Source of the DNA: Desulfatibacillum sp.
GTDB lineage: Bacteria > Desulfobacterota > Desulfobacteria > Desulfobacterales > SpSt-501
Direction of reading: 5' to 3'
Assembly (NCBI GenBank): GCA_020725555.1
Contig: DYEU01000010.1
Location: 138,980-202,979, forward strand
Length of the DNA: 64,000 nt
Positions 49,814-58,191 of this stretch are shown here, piece by piece. Positions within the stretch are counted from its first letter, which is position 1. Every line of letters begins with the position of its first letter. A program made the translations under genes and the position numbers. Below the pieces are notes generated by a model that had not been told where the DNA came from, ran no database searches, and saw nothing but the letters and a program-made list of their open reading frames with translations.

Positions 49814-50617
49814 TCAGCCCTCGATGAAGCCCTCCTCGCGGAGAAAGGCGGCGATCGCCCGTGCCGCCTCGGCGGGCTCAAGCCCTTCGACCCGGCGGCC
49901 CCCTTTTTTGGGCGGCGGCGGGAAGACCTTCACGACCTGGGTGAAGGAGCCGGCAAGGCCCAGCTCGGATTCCTTGAGGGGCAGCTCGGATGCGCCCAGG
50001 CGGCGGATCTCCCTCTTGCGCGCGGCGATCACCGCGGCCAGCGAGGGCATGCGGCGCACCGGCTCCCCCTTGCTCGCCGAGACGAGGGCCGGCAGCCTGG
50101 CCTCGACCACCTCGTAGCCGGTCTCGATTTCGCGCCGCACGCGGATCCGCTTGCCGTTCGCCGCCCACGACATCTCCACCCCGTACATGATCTGGGGGAT
50201 CCCCAGGATCTCGGCCAGCTCCGGTCCCACCTGGGCCGTGTCACCGTCGATCGCCTGCTTGCCCGCGAGGATGAGGTCGAAGTCGGGGTGGGTCGCGCGG
50301 ATCACCGCGGCCAGGGTCAGCGCCGTCGCCCAGGTGTCGGCGCCGGCAAAGCGGCGGTCCGAGGCGAGAACGGCCCGGTCCGCGCCCAGCTCGAGGCAGC
50401 GGACGAGCGCCGCCTCGGCCTGGGGCGGACCCATGGTGAGGGCGACGATCTCCGTCCCCGGCAGCGCCGCCTTCAGGCGCGCGGCGTGGTCGAGCGCGTA
50501 CTCGCAGAAGGGGTTCAGGATCGAGGCGACCCCTTCCCGGATCAGGGTCCCGGTTTCGGGATCGACCCGGACGTCGGTGATTTCGGGGACCTGTTTCACG
50601 CAGACGAGGAGTTTCAT
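49814..50617 (-). CDS. etfB: Electron-transfer flavoprotein beta subunit
   Basis: A 267-residue EtfB. KLLVCVKQVPEITDVRVDPETG starts the fold, and GKQAIDGDTAQVGPELAEILGIPQI carries the DGDTAQVGP segment seen in bifurcating Etfs rather than the DDxxQTGQ of simple ones. EtfB binds FAD and, in bifurcating types, NAD(H). ATG 50617 is chosen. Five bases separate it from etfA. It lies downstream of the TAXI permease gene. Confidence 0.92.
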   Translation of the reverse strand: MKLLVCVKQVPEITDVRVDPETGTLIREGVASILNPFCEYALDHAARLKAALPGTEIVALTMGPPQAEAALVRCLELGADRAVLASDRRFAGADTWATALTLAAVIRATHPDFDLILAGKQAIDGDTAQVGPELAEILGIPQIMYGVEMSWAANGKRIRVRREIETGYEVVEARLPALVSASKGEPVRRMPSLAAVIAARKREIRRLGASELPLKESELGLAGSFTQVVKVFPPPPKKGGRRVEGLEPAEAARAIAAFLREEGFIEG

Positions 50618-50642
50618 GCGCCGTCCGTCCCTCGGATGCCGA

Positions 50643-52610
50643 TCAGCCGGCGGTCGCCGTAGCCGGCCTGCGGACCCATTTCTGCAGGGCCGCCGCGAGG
50701 AGAAAACACGCAAGCCCCACCGCATCGGTGAGCCCCTCGGGGACGATGAGGCATCCCGCGGCGACGAAGAGCAGAAGCCGCTCAAGCAGGCTGCAGCCCC
50801 GGAAGAGCCAGTTTTCGATCGCCCCGCTGATGGCGACGAGCCCCACGGCGGCCGTGACCAGGGCCTGCACCAGGCGCAGCGCCGTGTACTCGCCGGTGAG
50901 CAGGAGCATGGGCGAGTAGACCGCAAGGTAGGGGATCAGGAAGCCCGCGATCGCCAGCCGGGTCGAAATCCAGCCCACGCGGTAGGGCGGGGCGCCCGCG
51001 ATCCCCGCGCCGGTGAAGGCGGCCAGGCAGACGGGGGGGGTCAGGTTGGAGAGGCAGGCGTAGTAAAAGACGAAGAAATGGGCGACCAGCGGCGGGACGT
51101 GCAGCTTGATCAGGGCGGGGGCGGCGATCGTGGCGGCGACGATGTAGCAGGCCGTCGTCGGCAGCCCCATCCCCAGGATGATGCAGGTGATCATCGTGAG
51201 GACCAGGGTGACGATCAGGATCCCCTGGGAGAGGCCCAGGATGTTGGCGCCGAAGGTGAGCCCGAGGCTTGTCAGCGAGCTCACGCCGACGACGAAGCCG
51301 ACCACGGCGCAGGCGACGGCCACCCCCAGGGCGCCGCGGGCGCCCGACTCCAGGGCCTTGAGAAGCCCGTGGAACGTGAGCCGCGTCTCCCGGCTGAGGA
51401 AACTCGCCGCGATGGTGATGAAGATGGTGATGAAGGCGGCATAGAGCGGGGTGATCCCCCGCAGGAGCAGCAAGACGATGGCCGCGATCGGAATCAGCAG
51501 GTGGCCCTGGGCCTTGAGGGTCTTCCCCAGGCTGGGCAGCTCCTCCCGCGGCAGTCCCTTCAGGCCGATTTTGCGCGCCTCCTGGTGCACCATGCAGAAG
51601 ACGGCGAAGTAGTAGAAGAAGGCCGGGATCACGGCCGCGATCATGATCGTCGTGTAGGACTCGCCCAGGAACTCGGCCATGACGAAGGCCGCCGCCCCCA
51701 TCACCGGGGGCATGATCTGGCCGCCCGTCGAGGCGACGGCCTCCACGGCGCCGGCGAAGGCCGGCCGGTAGCCGATTCCTTTCATGAGCGGAATGGTGAA
51801 GGCCCCGGTGGTGGCGACGTTGGCGACCGCGCTGCCGTTGATCATGCCGAGCATGCCGCTGGCGAATATGCTCACCTTGGCCGGCCCGCCCGCGGTGTGC
51901 CCGGCGATGGCCATGGAGAGCGCGTTGAAAAAGCGCGCCATGCCCGTCTGCTGGAGGAAGGCCCCGAAGAGGATGAAGAGAAAGATGTAGGTCGAGGAGA
52001 CCCCGAGAGCCACGCCGAAGATCCCCTCGGTGGTGAGAAACATGTGGTCGATGATCCGCTCGAGCGAATAGCCGCGGTGCCCGAACTGGCCGGGGATGAG
52101 GTTTCCGTACAGGGCGTAGAGGACGAAGAGGACGGCCATGATCGGGAGCTCGATCCCCGTGGCGCGGCGGGCGGCCTCGAGCACGAGGAGGCAGAGGACC
52201 CCGCCGGTGAAGATGTCCAGGGCGGTCGTCACCCCCCCGCTCAGGGCGATGCGGTCGTACTGCGTGAGCAGGTAGATCTCGACCGCCACGGCGAGCGCCG
52301 CCAGCCCGTAATCCCAGAGCGAAACCCGGCCCCGCGGGCTGCGGCGGCGGGCGGGGTAGAGAAGAAAGATCAGCACCAGGACGAAGCAGAGGTGGATGCT
52401 GCGCTGCTTGATCGCCTCGAGCAGCCCGATGCCCGCGGTGTAGAGGTGGAAGAGGGACATGGCGATCGCGATCGTCGAGACGGCGATCGCCATGGGACCG
52501 GCGAGCTTCCGGTAGCGCGACTCGGCGTCGTATTTCCGGGCGATCTCCTCGGCTCGCTCATCCTTCTCGTCCCGGGTGAAGGCCTCAATCGCCTGCTTGT
52601 CGATGGTCAT
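50643..52610 (-). CDS. TAXI-type TRAP transporter fused membrane subunit (DctQM)
   Basis: A 655-residue permease that joins the small DctQ-like part (first about 180 residues, four helices) to the large DctM-like part, as in TAXI-TRAP systems. GVSSTYIFLFILFGAFLQQTG, GMLGMINGSAVANVATTGAFTIPLM, GGQIMPPVMGAAAFVMAEFLG and NLTPPVCLAAFTGAGIAG are signatures. It uses a Na+ or H+ gradient to import the ligand brought by the TAXI protein. ATG 52610 is preceded by GGGAGGGGG. The ligand is likely the acid oxidised by the GlcD-type enzyme encoded upstream. Confidence 0.93.
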   Translation of the reverse strand: MTIDKQAIEAFTRDEKDERAEEIARKYDAESRYRKLAGPMAIAVSTIAIAMSLFHLYTAGIGLLEAIKQRSIHLCFVLVLIFLLYPARRRSPRGRVSLWDYGLAALAVAVEIYLLTQYDRIALSGGVTTALDIFTGGVLCLLVLEAARRATGIELPIMAVLFVLYALYGNLIPGQFGHRGYSLERIIDHMFLTTEGIFGVALGVSSTYIFLFILFGAFLQQTGMARFFNALSMAIAGHTAGGPAKVSIFASGMLGMINGSAVANVATTGAFTIPLMKGIGYRPAFAGAVEAVASTGGQIMPPVMGAAAFVMAEFLGESYTTIMIAAVIPAFFYYFAVFCMVHQEARKIGLKGLPREELPSLGKTLKAQGHLLIPIAAIVLLLLRGITPLYAAFITIFITIAASFLSRETRLTFHGLLKALESGARGALGVAVACAVVGFVVGVSSLTSLGLTFGANILGLSQGILIVTLVLTMITCIILGMGLPTTACYIVAATIAAPALIKLHVPPLVAHFFVFYYACLSNLTPPVCLAAFTGAGIAGAPPYRVGWISTRLAIAGFLIPYLAVYSPMLLLTGEYTALRLVQALVTAAVGLVAISGAIENWLFRGCSLLERLLLFVAAGCLIVPEGLTDAVGLACFLLAAALQKWVRRPATATAG

Positions 52611-52706
52611 CGGTTCCCCCTCCCACGGGCGGGCGCGGGAAGCATCTCCCGCCGGTTGCCGGTCCCGTGTCGAATGCGGGGGCGCCCCCGCCGCGAAAGA
52701 TGGCGC

Positions 52707-53675
52707 CTATTTCAGGATCCCGATCTCCCTGTAGTATTTCTCCGCCCCGGGGTGCAGCGGGACGGTCATGCCTTTCAGCGCGTTTTCGGGCTGGATTCCC
52801 TGGGCGGCCTTGTGGGCGGCGACGAGGTCGGCCAGGTTCTCATAGATCGTCCGCGTGAAGCGGTAGACGAGGTCCTCCTTGAGATCCTCGCGGCAGATCA
52901 GGATGTTGGCGACGGCCACGGTGCGCACGTCCTCATCCTGGCCCATGTAGGTCCCCTTGGGGATCACGAACTCGTAGTACCAGGGCATCTTCTCCACGAG
53001 CTCGCGGATCTTTTCGGGTTCGAGCGAGAGCAGCCGCAGCTTGACCGAGGCGGCGACGTCCATCACCGCGGCGGTCGGCAGGCCGCCCGCGATGAGAATG
53101 CCGGAGGTGCGGCCGTCCTTGAGGGCGTTTGCCGCCTCGCCGTAGCCCAGGTAGTCGGCCTTCACGTTCTTCCTCTCGCGGTAGTCCAGGCCGTAGAGGC
53201 CGAGGATTTCACGGCTGTTCACCTCTGTCGCGCTCCCCACGGCCCCTGGGACGAACCCCTTGCCCTCGAGGTCTTTCACCGAGCGGATGCCCGAATCGGC
53301 CGCGACGGCGATCTGCATCACGTTCGGGTAAAGGTGGGTGATCCCGCGGAGCATCTTGACCGGCTTGTCCTTGAACATCTCCAGGCCGTTGTAGGCGTAG
53401 TAGGCGACCCCGTTCTGCGCGAAGGCCACTTCCGCTTCCTTCTTCTGCATGAGCAGGACGTTCTGGGGGGTTCCCGCCGTCGCCTGGGCCGAGGCCTTCA
53501 CGCCAGGGACCTTGGTGTTGAAGAGCTGGGCCATGGCGTTGCCCATGGGGTAGTAGACGCCGGCCGTCGTGGCGGTCGCGATGTTGATGTTCTCGAGCCC
53601 GAAGGCGACTCCGGGCAGAAGGACCGCAACGGCGGCGATCCAGGCCCACAGATTCCCTCTGCCGATATTCCTCAT
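52707..53675 (-). CDS. TAXI-family TRAP solute-binding protein
   Basis: A 322-residue periplasmic protein with a signal peptide ending near GVAFG. The mature start ENINIATATTAGVYYPMGNAMAQLFN, TAGTPQNVLLMQKKEAEVAFAQNGVAYYAY and LRGITHLYPNVMQIAVAADSGIRSVKDLEGK belong to the TAXI family (TIGR02122-type), with few characterised ligands (glutamate, 2-oxoglutarate, aromatic/lactate-like acids). ATG has AAAGGAGG about eight bases upstream. It lies between glcD and the DctQM gene. Confidence 0.92.
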   Translation of the reverse strand: MRNIGRGNLWAWIAAVAVLLPGVAFGLENINIATATTAGVYYPMGNAMAQLFNTKVPGVKASAQATAGTPQNVLLMQKKEAEVAFAQNGVAYYAYNGLEMFKDKPVKMLRGITHLYPNVMQIAVAADSGIRSVKDLEGKGFVPGAVGSATEVNSREILGLYGLDYRERKNVKADYLGYGEAANALKDGRTSGILIAGGLPTAAVMDVAASVKLRLLSLEPEKIRELVEKMPWYYEFVIPKGTYMGQDEDVRTVAVANILICREDLKEDLVYRFTRTIYENLADLVAAHKAAQGIQPENALKGMTVPLHPGAEKYYREIGILK

Positions 53676-53763
53676 GGGGTGTTCCTCCTTTGCTGCGGGG
53701 CCCGGCCGGCCCCCCTTGGGATCGTTCCGCGCCTGCCGGCGCGGCCTGAAAGCCTTCCTCCGC

Positions 53764-55416
53764 TTACCGCGACGCGCAGGGGGGCGCCTCGAAGATGTTT
53801 CCCGGGTTGAGCAGCCCCTGCGGATCGAGGGCGCGCTTCACGGCGCGCATCTCCTCGATCTCCTCCTCGCGGTACATGGTTTTCAGAAACTTCGCCTTGA
53901 GCTTGCCGATGCCGTGCTCGGCCGAAACCGTGCCTCCCAGGGCGACCGCCTGCTCGGCGAACCGGCCGTAGAGGGAAAGCGCCGTTTCGAGGTCGGCCAT
54001 GTCGCGCGGCAGGATGTTGATGTGCAGGTGGTTGTTGCCGATGTGGCCGAAGGCCGCCCACTCGAGGCCGGCCTCCTCGAGCGACTCGCGGTAGACCCGC
54101 CACATGGTCTCCAGGTGCTCGTCGGGGACGGCGAGGTCGGTGCCGAGCTTGTGCAGCGCGGGGTGCTTTTTTTTGCGCTCGGCGAGGATCGCGTTGATCG
54201 TCTCGGGGAGGATGTGCCGGAAATGCTTGAGCCGCTCGAGCTCGCGCGGCTCGTAGGCGGCCCAGGTGTCCGCGGCGGAGCTCCCGCAGGAGGAGAGCAC
54301 CTCCTCGAGGGCTTCCTTCGCCTGGGGCCCCGCCGCGGGGTCGAAGTCGAGCTCGAAGAACAGGGCCGCCCCCGCCCCCGCCGGGATCGGCGGGGTGCCC
54401 ACGGAGCGGGCGTCCCGCGCCTGGCGGGCACGCAGCAGCGCGAGCGCGGTCGCGGAGTACATCTCGAGGAAATCGAGCCGCAGGCGCGGGTCCTCGCGCA
54501 ACGCGCGGACCAAGCGGATCGCCTGTTCGTCGGAGGAGAGAAACTGCACGACCGAAATCTTCGGCGTGCGCGGGAGCAGCCCCACGGTCACCTCGGTGAT
54601 GATCCCGAAGGACCCCTCGGAGCCGATGAACAGATCGACGAGGTCCATCTCCGGGGCACTGAAGAAGCCGGCCGTGTTCTTGGTGTGCGGGATCCGGTAG
54701 GAGGGGATCCGCACGCGCCGGTCCCGGCCGGAGGAGTCCCGGATGAGGAACTCGCCGGCGGGGGAGGCGAAGATCCTTCCCCGGGCGAGATCGAGCACCT
54801 CGCCGTCGGCCAGCATCACGCGGACCCCGCGCACCCAGGCGCGCGTCGGCCCGTAACGGAAGGTGCGCGCGCCCGAGGCGTTGGTGGCGACCGTGCCGCC
54901 GAGGGAGGCGCTCAACTCCGTCGGGTCCGGGGGGTACACGTAGGCCTGCGGGTCCTGCCGGAAAGAGGCGAGCGCCTCGCGGATCCGCGCGTCGTCCGAC
55001 CGCTCGAGATCGGGGAAGCGCTTCTCGGCGAGCTGCCGCGCGATCGCGCGCAGGCTCACGGCGCTCTGGGCCCGCAGGCGCCACTCGCCCCCCCACTCGT
55101 CCCAGGCGATTTTCGTCACGCGGTCGAAGCCTTCGAGCGAGACGAGCGCCCCCCCGGAGGGCACGCACCCCCCCACGAGGCCCGTGCGCGCCCCCGCGAT
55201 CGTGACGCACATCCCCCGCCGCCCCATTTCCTTGAGCACGGCGCAGAGCTCGGCCTCGTTGCGCGGGAAAAAAAGGAAGTCGAAGGGCTTGCAGGAAAAC
55301 TTGGACTCGTCGGTGAGGTAGGCGGGGTATTCCTCGCGGATGGCCGCAAAGCCTTCCACCCGCCGCACGGCGTCGAAATCGGCCGGCGGAACGTTCTGGC
55401 TGGTCACTTCATGCAT
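53764..55416 (-). CDS. FAD-linked 2-hydroxyacid dehydrogenase, GlcD/D-lactate dehydrogenase type
   Basis: A 550-residue flavoprotein. The PCMH FAD domain shows ITIAGARTGLVGGCVPSGG and the GTVATNASGARTFRYG segment. The C-terminal cap has FGHIGNNHLHINILP and SAEHGIGKLKA, then LDPQGLLNPGNIF. It belongs to the glycolate oxidase GlcD/D-lactate dehydrogenase family, which oxidises 2-hydroxyacids. With etfAB downstream it could be the dehydrogenase of a lactate-type, electron-confurcating complex. It overlaps gntR by 8 bp. It is somewhat longer than the usual 460-490 because of an N-terminal extension of about 50 residues. Confidence 0.92.
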   Translation of the reverse strand: MHEVTSQNVPPADFDAVRRVEGFAAIREEYPAYLTDESKFSCKPFDFLFFPRNEAELCAVLKEMGRRGMCVTIAGARTGLVGGCVPSGGALVSLEGFDRVTKIAWDEWGGEWRLRAQSAVSLRAIARQLAEKRFPDLERSDDARIREALASFRQDPQAYVYPPDPTELSASLGGTVATNASGARTFRYGPTRAWVRGVRVMLADGEVLDLARGRIFASPAGEFLIRDSSGRDRRVRIPSYRIPHTKNTAGFFSAPEMDLVDLFIGSEGSFGIITEVTVGLLPRTPKISVVQFLSSDEQAIRLVRALREDPRLRLDFLEMYSATALALLRARQARDARSVGTPPIPAGAGAALFFELDFDPAAGPQAKEALEEVLSSCGSSAADTWAAYEPRELERLKHFRHILPETINAILAERKKKHPALHKLGTDLAVPDEHLETMWRVYRESLEEAGLEWAAFGHIGNNHLHINILPRDMADLETALSLYGRFAEQAVALGGTVSAEHGIGKLKAKFLKTMYREEEIEEMRAVKRALDPQGLLNPGNIFEAPPCASR

Positions 55417-56170
55417 GAGACCCGCTCCCCCTGCGGGCGCCTTCCCGGCGGCCGCGGGCGAGGCCCAGGCGCCGGGCGGCGTTTTCGAGATGGGCCTGGC
55501 AGCTGCGCCGCGCGCCTTCCGCGTCGCCCGCGGCCACGGCCGCGAAAATCGCCTCGTGCTCCTGCTGCACGAGCCGCGGCAGGCCGCTCGTGCGGCTGGA
55601 ATGGGTGCGCGCGGTCTGGATGACCTGGAAGAGCCGCGAATGGAGATAGTCCATGAGGTCCCGGAGGTAGCGGTTGCCGCTCATCCGGGCAAGCGCGCGG
55701 TGGAACCGGACATCGTGCCGAGTCCCGTCGGTCTGTTCTTCCACCGCCCGGGCCATCCGCCCGAGGCAGGCGGAAAGCCCGCGAAGTTGGGCCGGGGTGC
55801 GCCGGAGGGCCGCAAGCGCGGCGGCCTCGGCTTCGAGGATCGCCCGCATCTCGTAGATGTCGGCCAGCTCGCGGGGCTTGAGGCGGCTTCCCTCGGCGAC
55901 GCGGAAGGAGCGCCGGCCGGAGGAGCCGACCACGATCGCGCCGAATCCCTGGCGCGAGACCAGGAGCCCGTCGTACTTGAGCTGGGAGAGCGCCTCGCGC
56001 ACCACGGAGCGGCTGACGCGGTAGCGCGCCGCCAGCGCCGCCTCGGAGGGAAGACGCGTTCCCGGCGGAAAGGCCCCGGAGGCGATCTGCCGCGAAAGCA
56101 GCGCGGCCAGCTGCTCCGGATAGCCCCGCGGGGGCCGGAGGGCCTGGTTGTCAGACAACCTGACAGCCAT
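55409..56170 (-). CDS. FadR-subfamily GntR transcriptional regulator
   Basis: A 253-residue regulator with a winged HTH (residues about 18-85: PPGTRLPSEAALAARYRVSRSVVREALSQLKYDG) and an all-helical FCD ligand domain (about 105-225) with YEMRAILEAEAAALAALRR, HDVRFHRALARMSGN and VQQEHEAIFAAVAAGD, which carry the Asp/His metal-ligand residues. FCD domains usually bind organic acids such as lactate. ATG 56170 is used, where the predicted promoter places the transcript start. The first codons contain a perfect palindrome at 56146-56160, so self-regulation is likely. It is the first gene of the glcD-TAXI-etf-paaK operon. Confidence 0.9.
   Translation of the reverse strand: MAVRLSDNQALRPPRGYPEQLAALLSRQIASGAFPPGTRLPSEAALAARYRVSRSVVREALSQLKYDGLLVSRQGFGAIVVGSSGRRSFRVAEGSRLKPRELADIYEMRAILEAEAAALAALRRTPAQLRGLSACLGRMARAVEEQTDGTRHDVRFHRALARMSGNRYLRDLMDYLHSRLFQVIQTARTHSSRTSGLPRLVQQEHEAIFAAVAAGDAEGARRSCQAHLENAARRLGLARGRREGARRGSGSHA
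56146..56160. promoter_or_regulatory. Perfect 15-bp operator-like palindrome in the start of gntR
   Basis: GGTTGTC-A-GACAACC is a perfect 7-1-7 inverted repeat covering codons 4-8 of the regulator. The FadR-type consensus core (TTGTC-N-GACAA-like) matches well. It begins about ten bases after the predicted transcript start, a position suited to repression of the operon. Confidence 0.72.
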
Positions 56171-56176
56171 GGCGGC

Positions 56177-56205
56177 CTTGTACCTTCCTTCCCGGAAAAG
56201 GTCAA
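56177..56205 (-). promoter_or_regulatory. Promoter of the gntR-glcD operon (predicted leaderless start)
   Basis: Minus strand TTGACC (56205-56200), 17-base spacer, TACAAG (56182-56177). The expected start, seven bases downstream, falls on the A of ATG 56170. Confidence 0.52.
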
Positions 56206-56247
56206 GGGGGAAACGAAACGGCTCCCCCACCCCCGCGCCCCACCGGC

Positions 56248-56277
56248 TTGACAAGCCCGTTGACCCTGGGGTCTAGT
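56248..56277 (+). promoter_or_regulatory. Promoter candidate of argB
   Basis: TTGACA (56248-56253) with TCTAGT (56272-56277) at an 18-base spacing. The -10 is modest. No ARG box was recognised. Confidence 0.42.
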
Positions 56278-56341
56278 CGGGCCGCATCGCTCGCGGCCGC
56301 CCGGCCGCCATCGCCGCCCCCCCCTTCCCGGAGGAGACGTC

Positions 56342-57250
56342 ATGGAATGCAGCGAGATGGACAGCCTGGTCCGCAAGGCCGAGATCCTGATCGAGGCCCT
56401 GCCCTACATCCAGAAACTCTACGGCAAGACCGTGGTCATCAAGTACGGCGGCAATGCCATGATCAGCGAGCCGCTGAAGCACGGGGTGATGGAGGACATC
56501 ACGCTTCTCAAGTTCATCGGCGTCAACCCGATCGTCGTGCACGGCGGAGGCCCCGAGATCTCCCGCATGCTCGACAAGCTCGACATCCCCTCCCGCTTCG
56601 TGAACGGCCTGCGCATCACCGACCCGGCCACCATGGAAATCGCCCAGATGGTGCTCGTCGGCAAAACCAACAAGGAGATCGTCTCGCTGCTCAACCAGAA
56701 GGGCAGCAAGGCCGTCGGCTTCTGCGGCATCGACGGCCGCCTGATCGAGTGCACCAAGCGCGAGGCGGTCTCGAGCGAGGGGGAAGCCGTCGATCTCGGC
56801 CAGGTCGGGCAGATCAGCCGCATCAACACCTCGCTGCTCGCGCTCGTCGCCCGCGACGAGTACATCCCGGTGGTCGCCCCCATCGGGGTCGGGCCGGGCG
56901 GTGAGAGCTACAACTGCAACGCCGACGAGGTGGCCGGGGAGATCGCCGCGGCGATGAAGGCCGAGAAGCTGATGTTCCTGACCGACGTGGAGGGGGTCCA
57001 GGAGGAGGGCCGGGTCCTCTCCGCGCTGACGATCGCCCAGGTCCACGAACTGATCGAGCGCCGGGTCATCGTCGGCGGGATGATCCCCAAGGTCCAGGGC
57101 TGCATTGAGGCCCTGGAGAAAGGCGTGACCCGCACCCACATCATCGACGGCCGCATCCCGCACTGCATCCTGCTCGAGATCTTCACCTACCGGGGGATCG
57201 GCACGATGATCATGAAGGAGCGCAAGCTCTACGAGCACGAAAAGCTCTGA
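56342..57250 (+). CDS. argB: N-acetylglutamate kinase
   Basis: A 302-residue amino-acid kinase that phosphorylates N-acetylglutamate in arginine synthesis. [13 protein letters not shown] (phosphate-binding Lys and Gly-Gly), [25 protein letters not shown] and [18 protein letters not shown] are present. The N-terminal helix before the kinase core (about 25 residues) resembles arginine-feedback-inhibited enzymes. ATG 56342 has GGAGGAGA about four bases upstream. It is divergent from gntR and alone. Confidence 0.95.
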   Translation: MECSEMDSLVRKAEILIEALPYIQKLYGKTVVIKYGGNAMISEPLKHGVMEDITLLKFIGVNPIVVHGGGPEISRMLDKLDIPSRFVNGLRITDPATMEIAQMVLVGKTNKEIVSLLNQKGSKAVGFCGIDGRLIECTKREAVSSEGEAVDLGQVGQISRINTSLLALVARDEYIPVVAPIGVGPGGESYNCNADEVAGEIAAAMKAEKLMFLTDVEGVQEEGRVLSALTIAQVHELIERRVIVGGMIPKVQGCIEALEKGVTRTHIIDGRIPHCILLEIFTYRGIGTMIMKERKLYEHEKL

Positions 57251-57297
57251 GGGGAACCGCGGCCGGAGGGGAGGCCCCCACACGGGCCCGGCCTCGC

Positions 57298-58083
57298 TCA
57301 GGCCGAAGAGGGCGCCCGCAGCGGCAGGCGGAAGAGGCGGGCGCGGTCCGTGCGGCAGAGGCTCTGGCGGTACTCGATGGGGCGGTCCCGGAAGCTCAGG
57401 GCGAGCATCTCGATTTGGAGCAGCGGAAACCCCGCCGGCACGGCGAGCGGGGGGCCGCTTTCCCCGTCGGAGAGGACGGCCGAAAACATCTCCTGGTAGC
57501 GCAGCGTGGGCAAGCGGTAGCGTTCCTCCACCAGCCGGTAGAGCGGCTTGGTTTCGAAGGCCTCCCGCGGCAGCTGCTCGAGGCCCGCAAACAACCGCTG
57601 GGGCAAGAAAGACGAGGTCCACACCACGGGGGTTGCGCCCATCGCGAAGACCCGATCGATCCGGAACATCGTCTCCCCGGACTTCAGGCGCAGCCAGCGC
57701 GCCGCCGCCAGGTCCCGAACGCCGACGTGCAGGGCCAGAAACCTCACCTGGAGGGGTGCATCGTCGTCGTCGAAACCCTCGACGAAGTGGTAGAGCCGGA
57801 GCTGGTCCCTTCCGATCAACGAGCCGGAAACGAAGCTGCCCTTGCCCTGGATGCGATGGAGCAGGCCCTGGTGGACCATCTGGAGGAGGGCGGTCTTGAC
57901 CGTGCCGACGCTCACGCCGTAGAGCCGCGCAAGCTCCTTCTCCGTGGGGATCCGGTCCCCCGGGGCGTATTCGCCCTTCTCGATGCGGTTGGTCAGCCCG
58001 TCCTGGACGAGGCGGTAGCGGGCGATCGCCCGCGCGTTGCGCCTGCCGGCCGCCCCCCGGCGGGCGGACGGTGACCGCGCCAT
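57298..58083 (-). CDS. GntR-family regulator of the HutC (UTRA) subfamily
   Basis: A 261-residue regulator: an N-terminal wHTH (about 25-90: YAPGDRIPTEKELARLYGVSVGTVKTALLQMVHQG) and a C-terminal UTRA ligand domain (about 100-250: VRDLAAARWLRLKSGETMFRIDRVF, FPLLQIEMLALSFRDRPIEYRQSLCR). UTRA domains sense small molecules such as amino acids or sugars. It is the last gene of the hydantoinase-tctBAC run and probably controls it. GGGAGGAGG precedes ATG 58083. Confidence 0.9.
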   Translation of the reverse strand: MARSPSARRGAAGRRNARAIARYRLVQDGLTNRIEKGEYAPGDRIPTEKELARLYGVSVGTVKTALLQMVHQGLLHRIQGKGSFVSGSLIGRDQLRLYHFVEGFDDDDAPLQVRFLALHVGVRDLAAARWLRLKSGETMFRIDRVFAMGATPVVWTSSFLPQRLFAGLEQLPREAFETKPLYRLVEERYRLPTLRYQEMFSAVLSDGESGPPLAVPAGFPLLQIEMLALSFRDRPIEYRQSLCRTDRARLFRLPLRAPSSA

Positions 58084-58191
58084 GGAAGCCTCCTCCCCGG
58101 GACCCGAGGGCCGGGGACTCGCGCGCAGCGCGTTTTCCGTGCCGCCGCTTGCCGGGGAGAGGGGAATCTCCCCGCTCCCCCGCGGCGGGGT

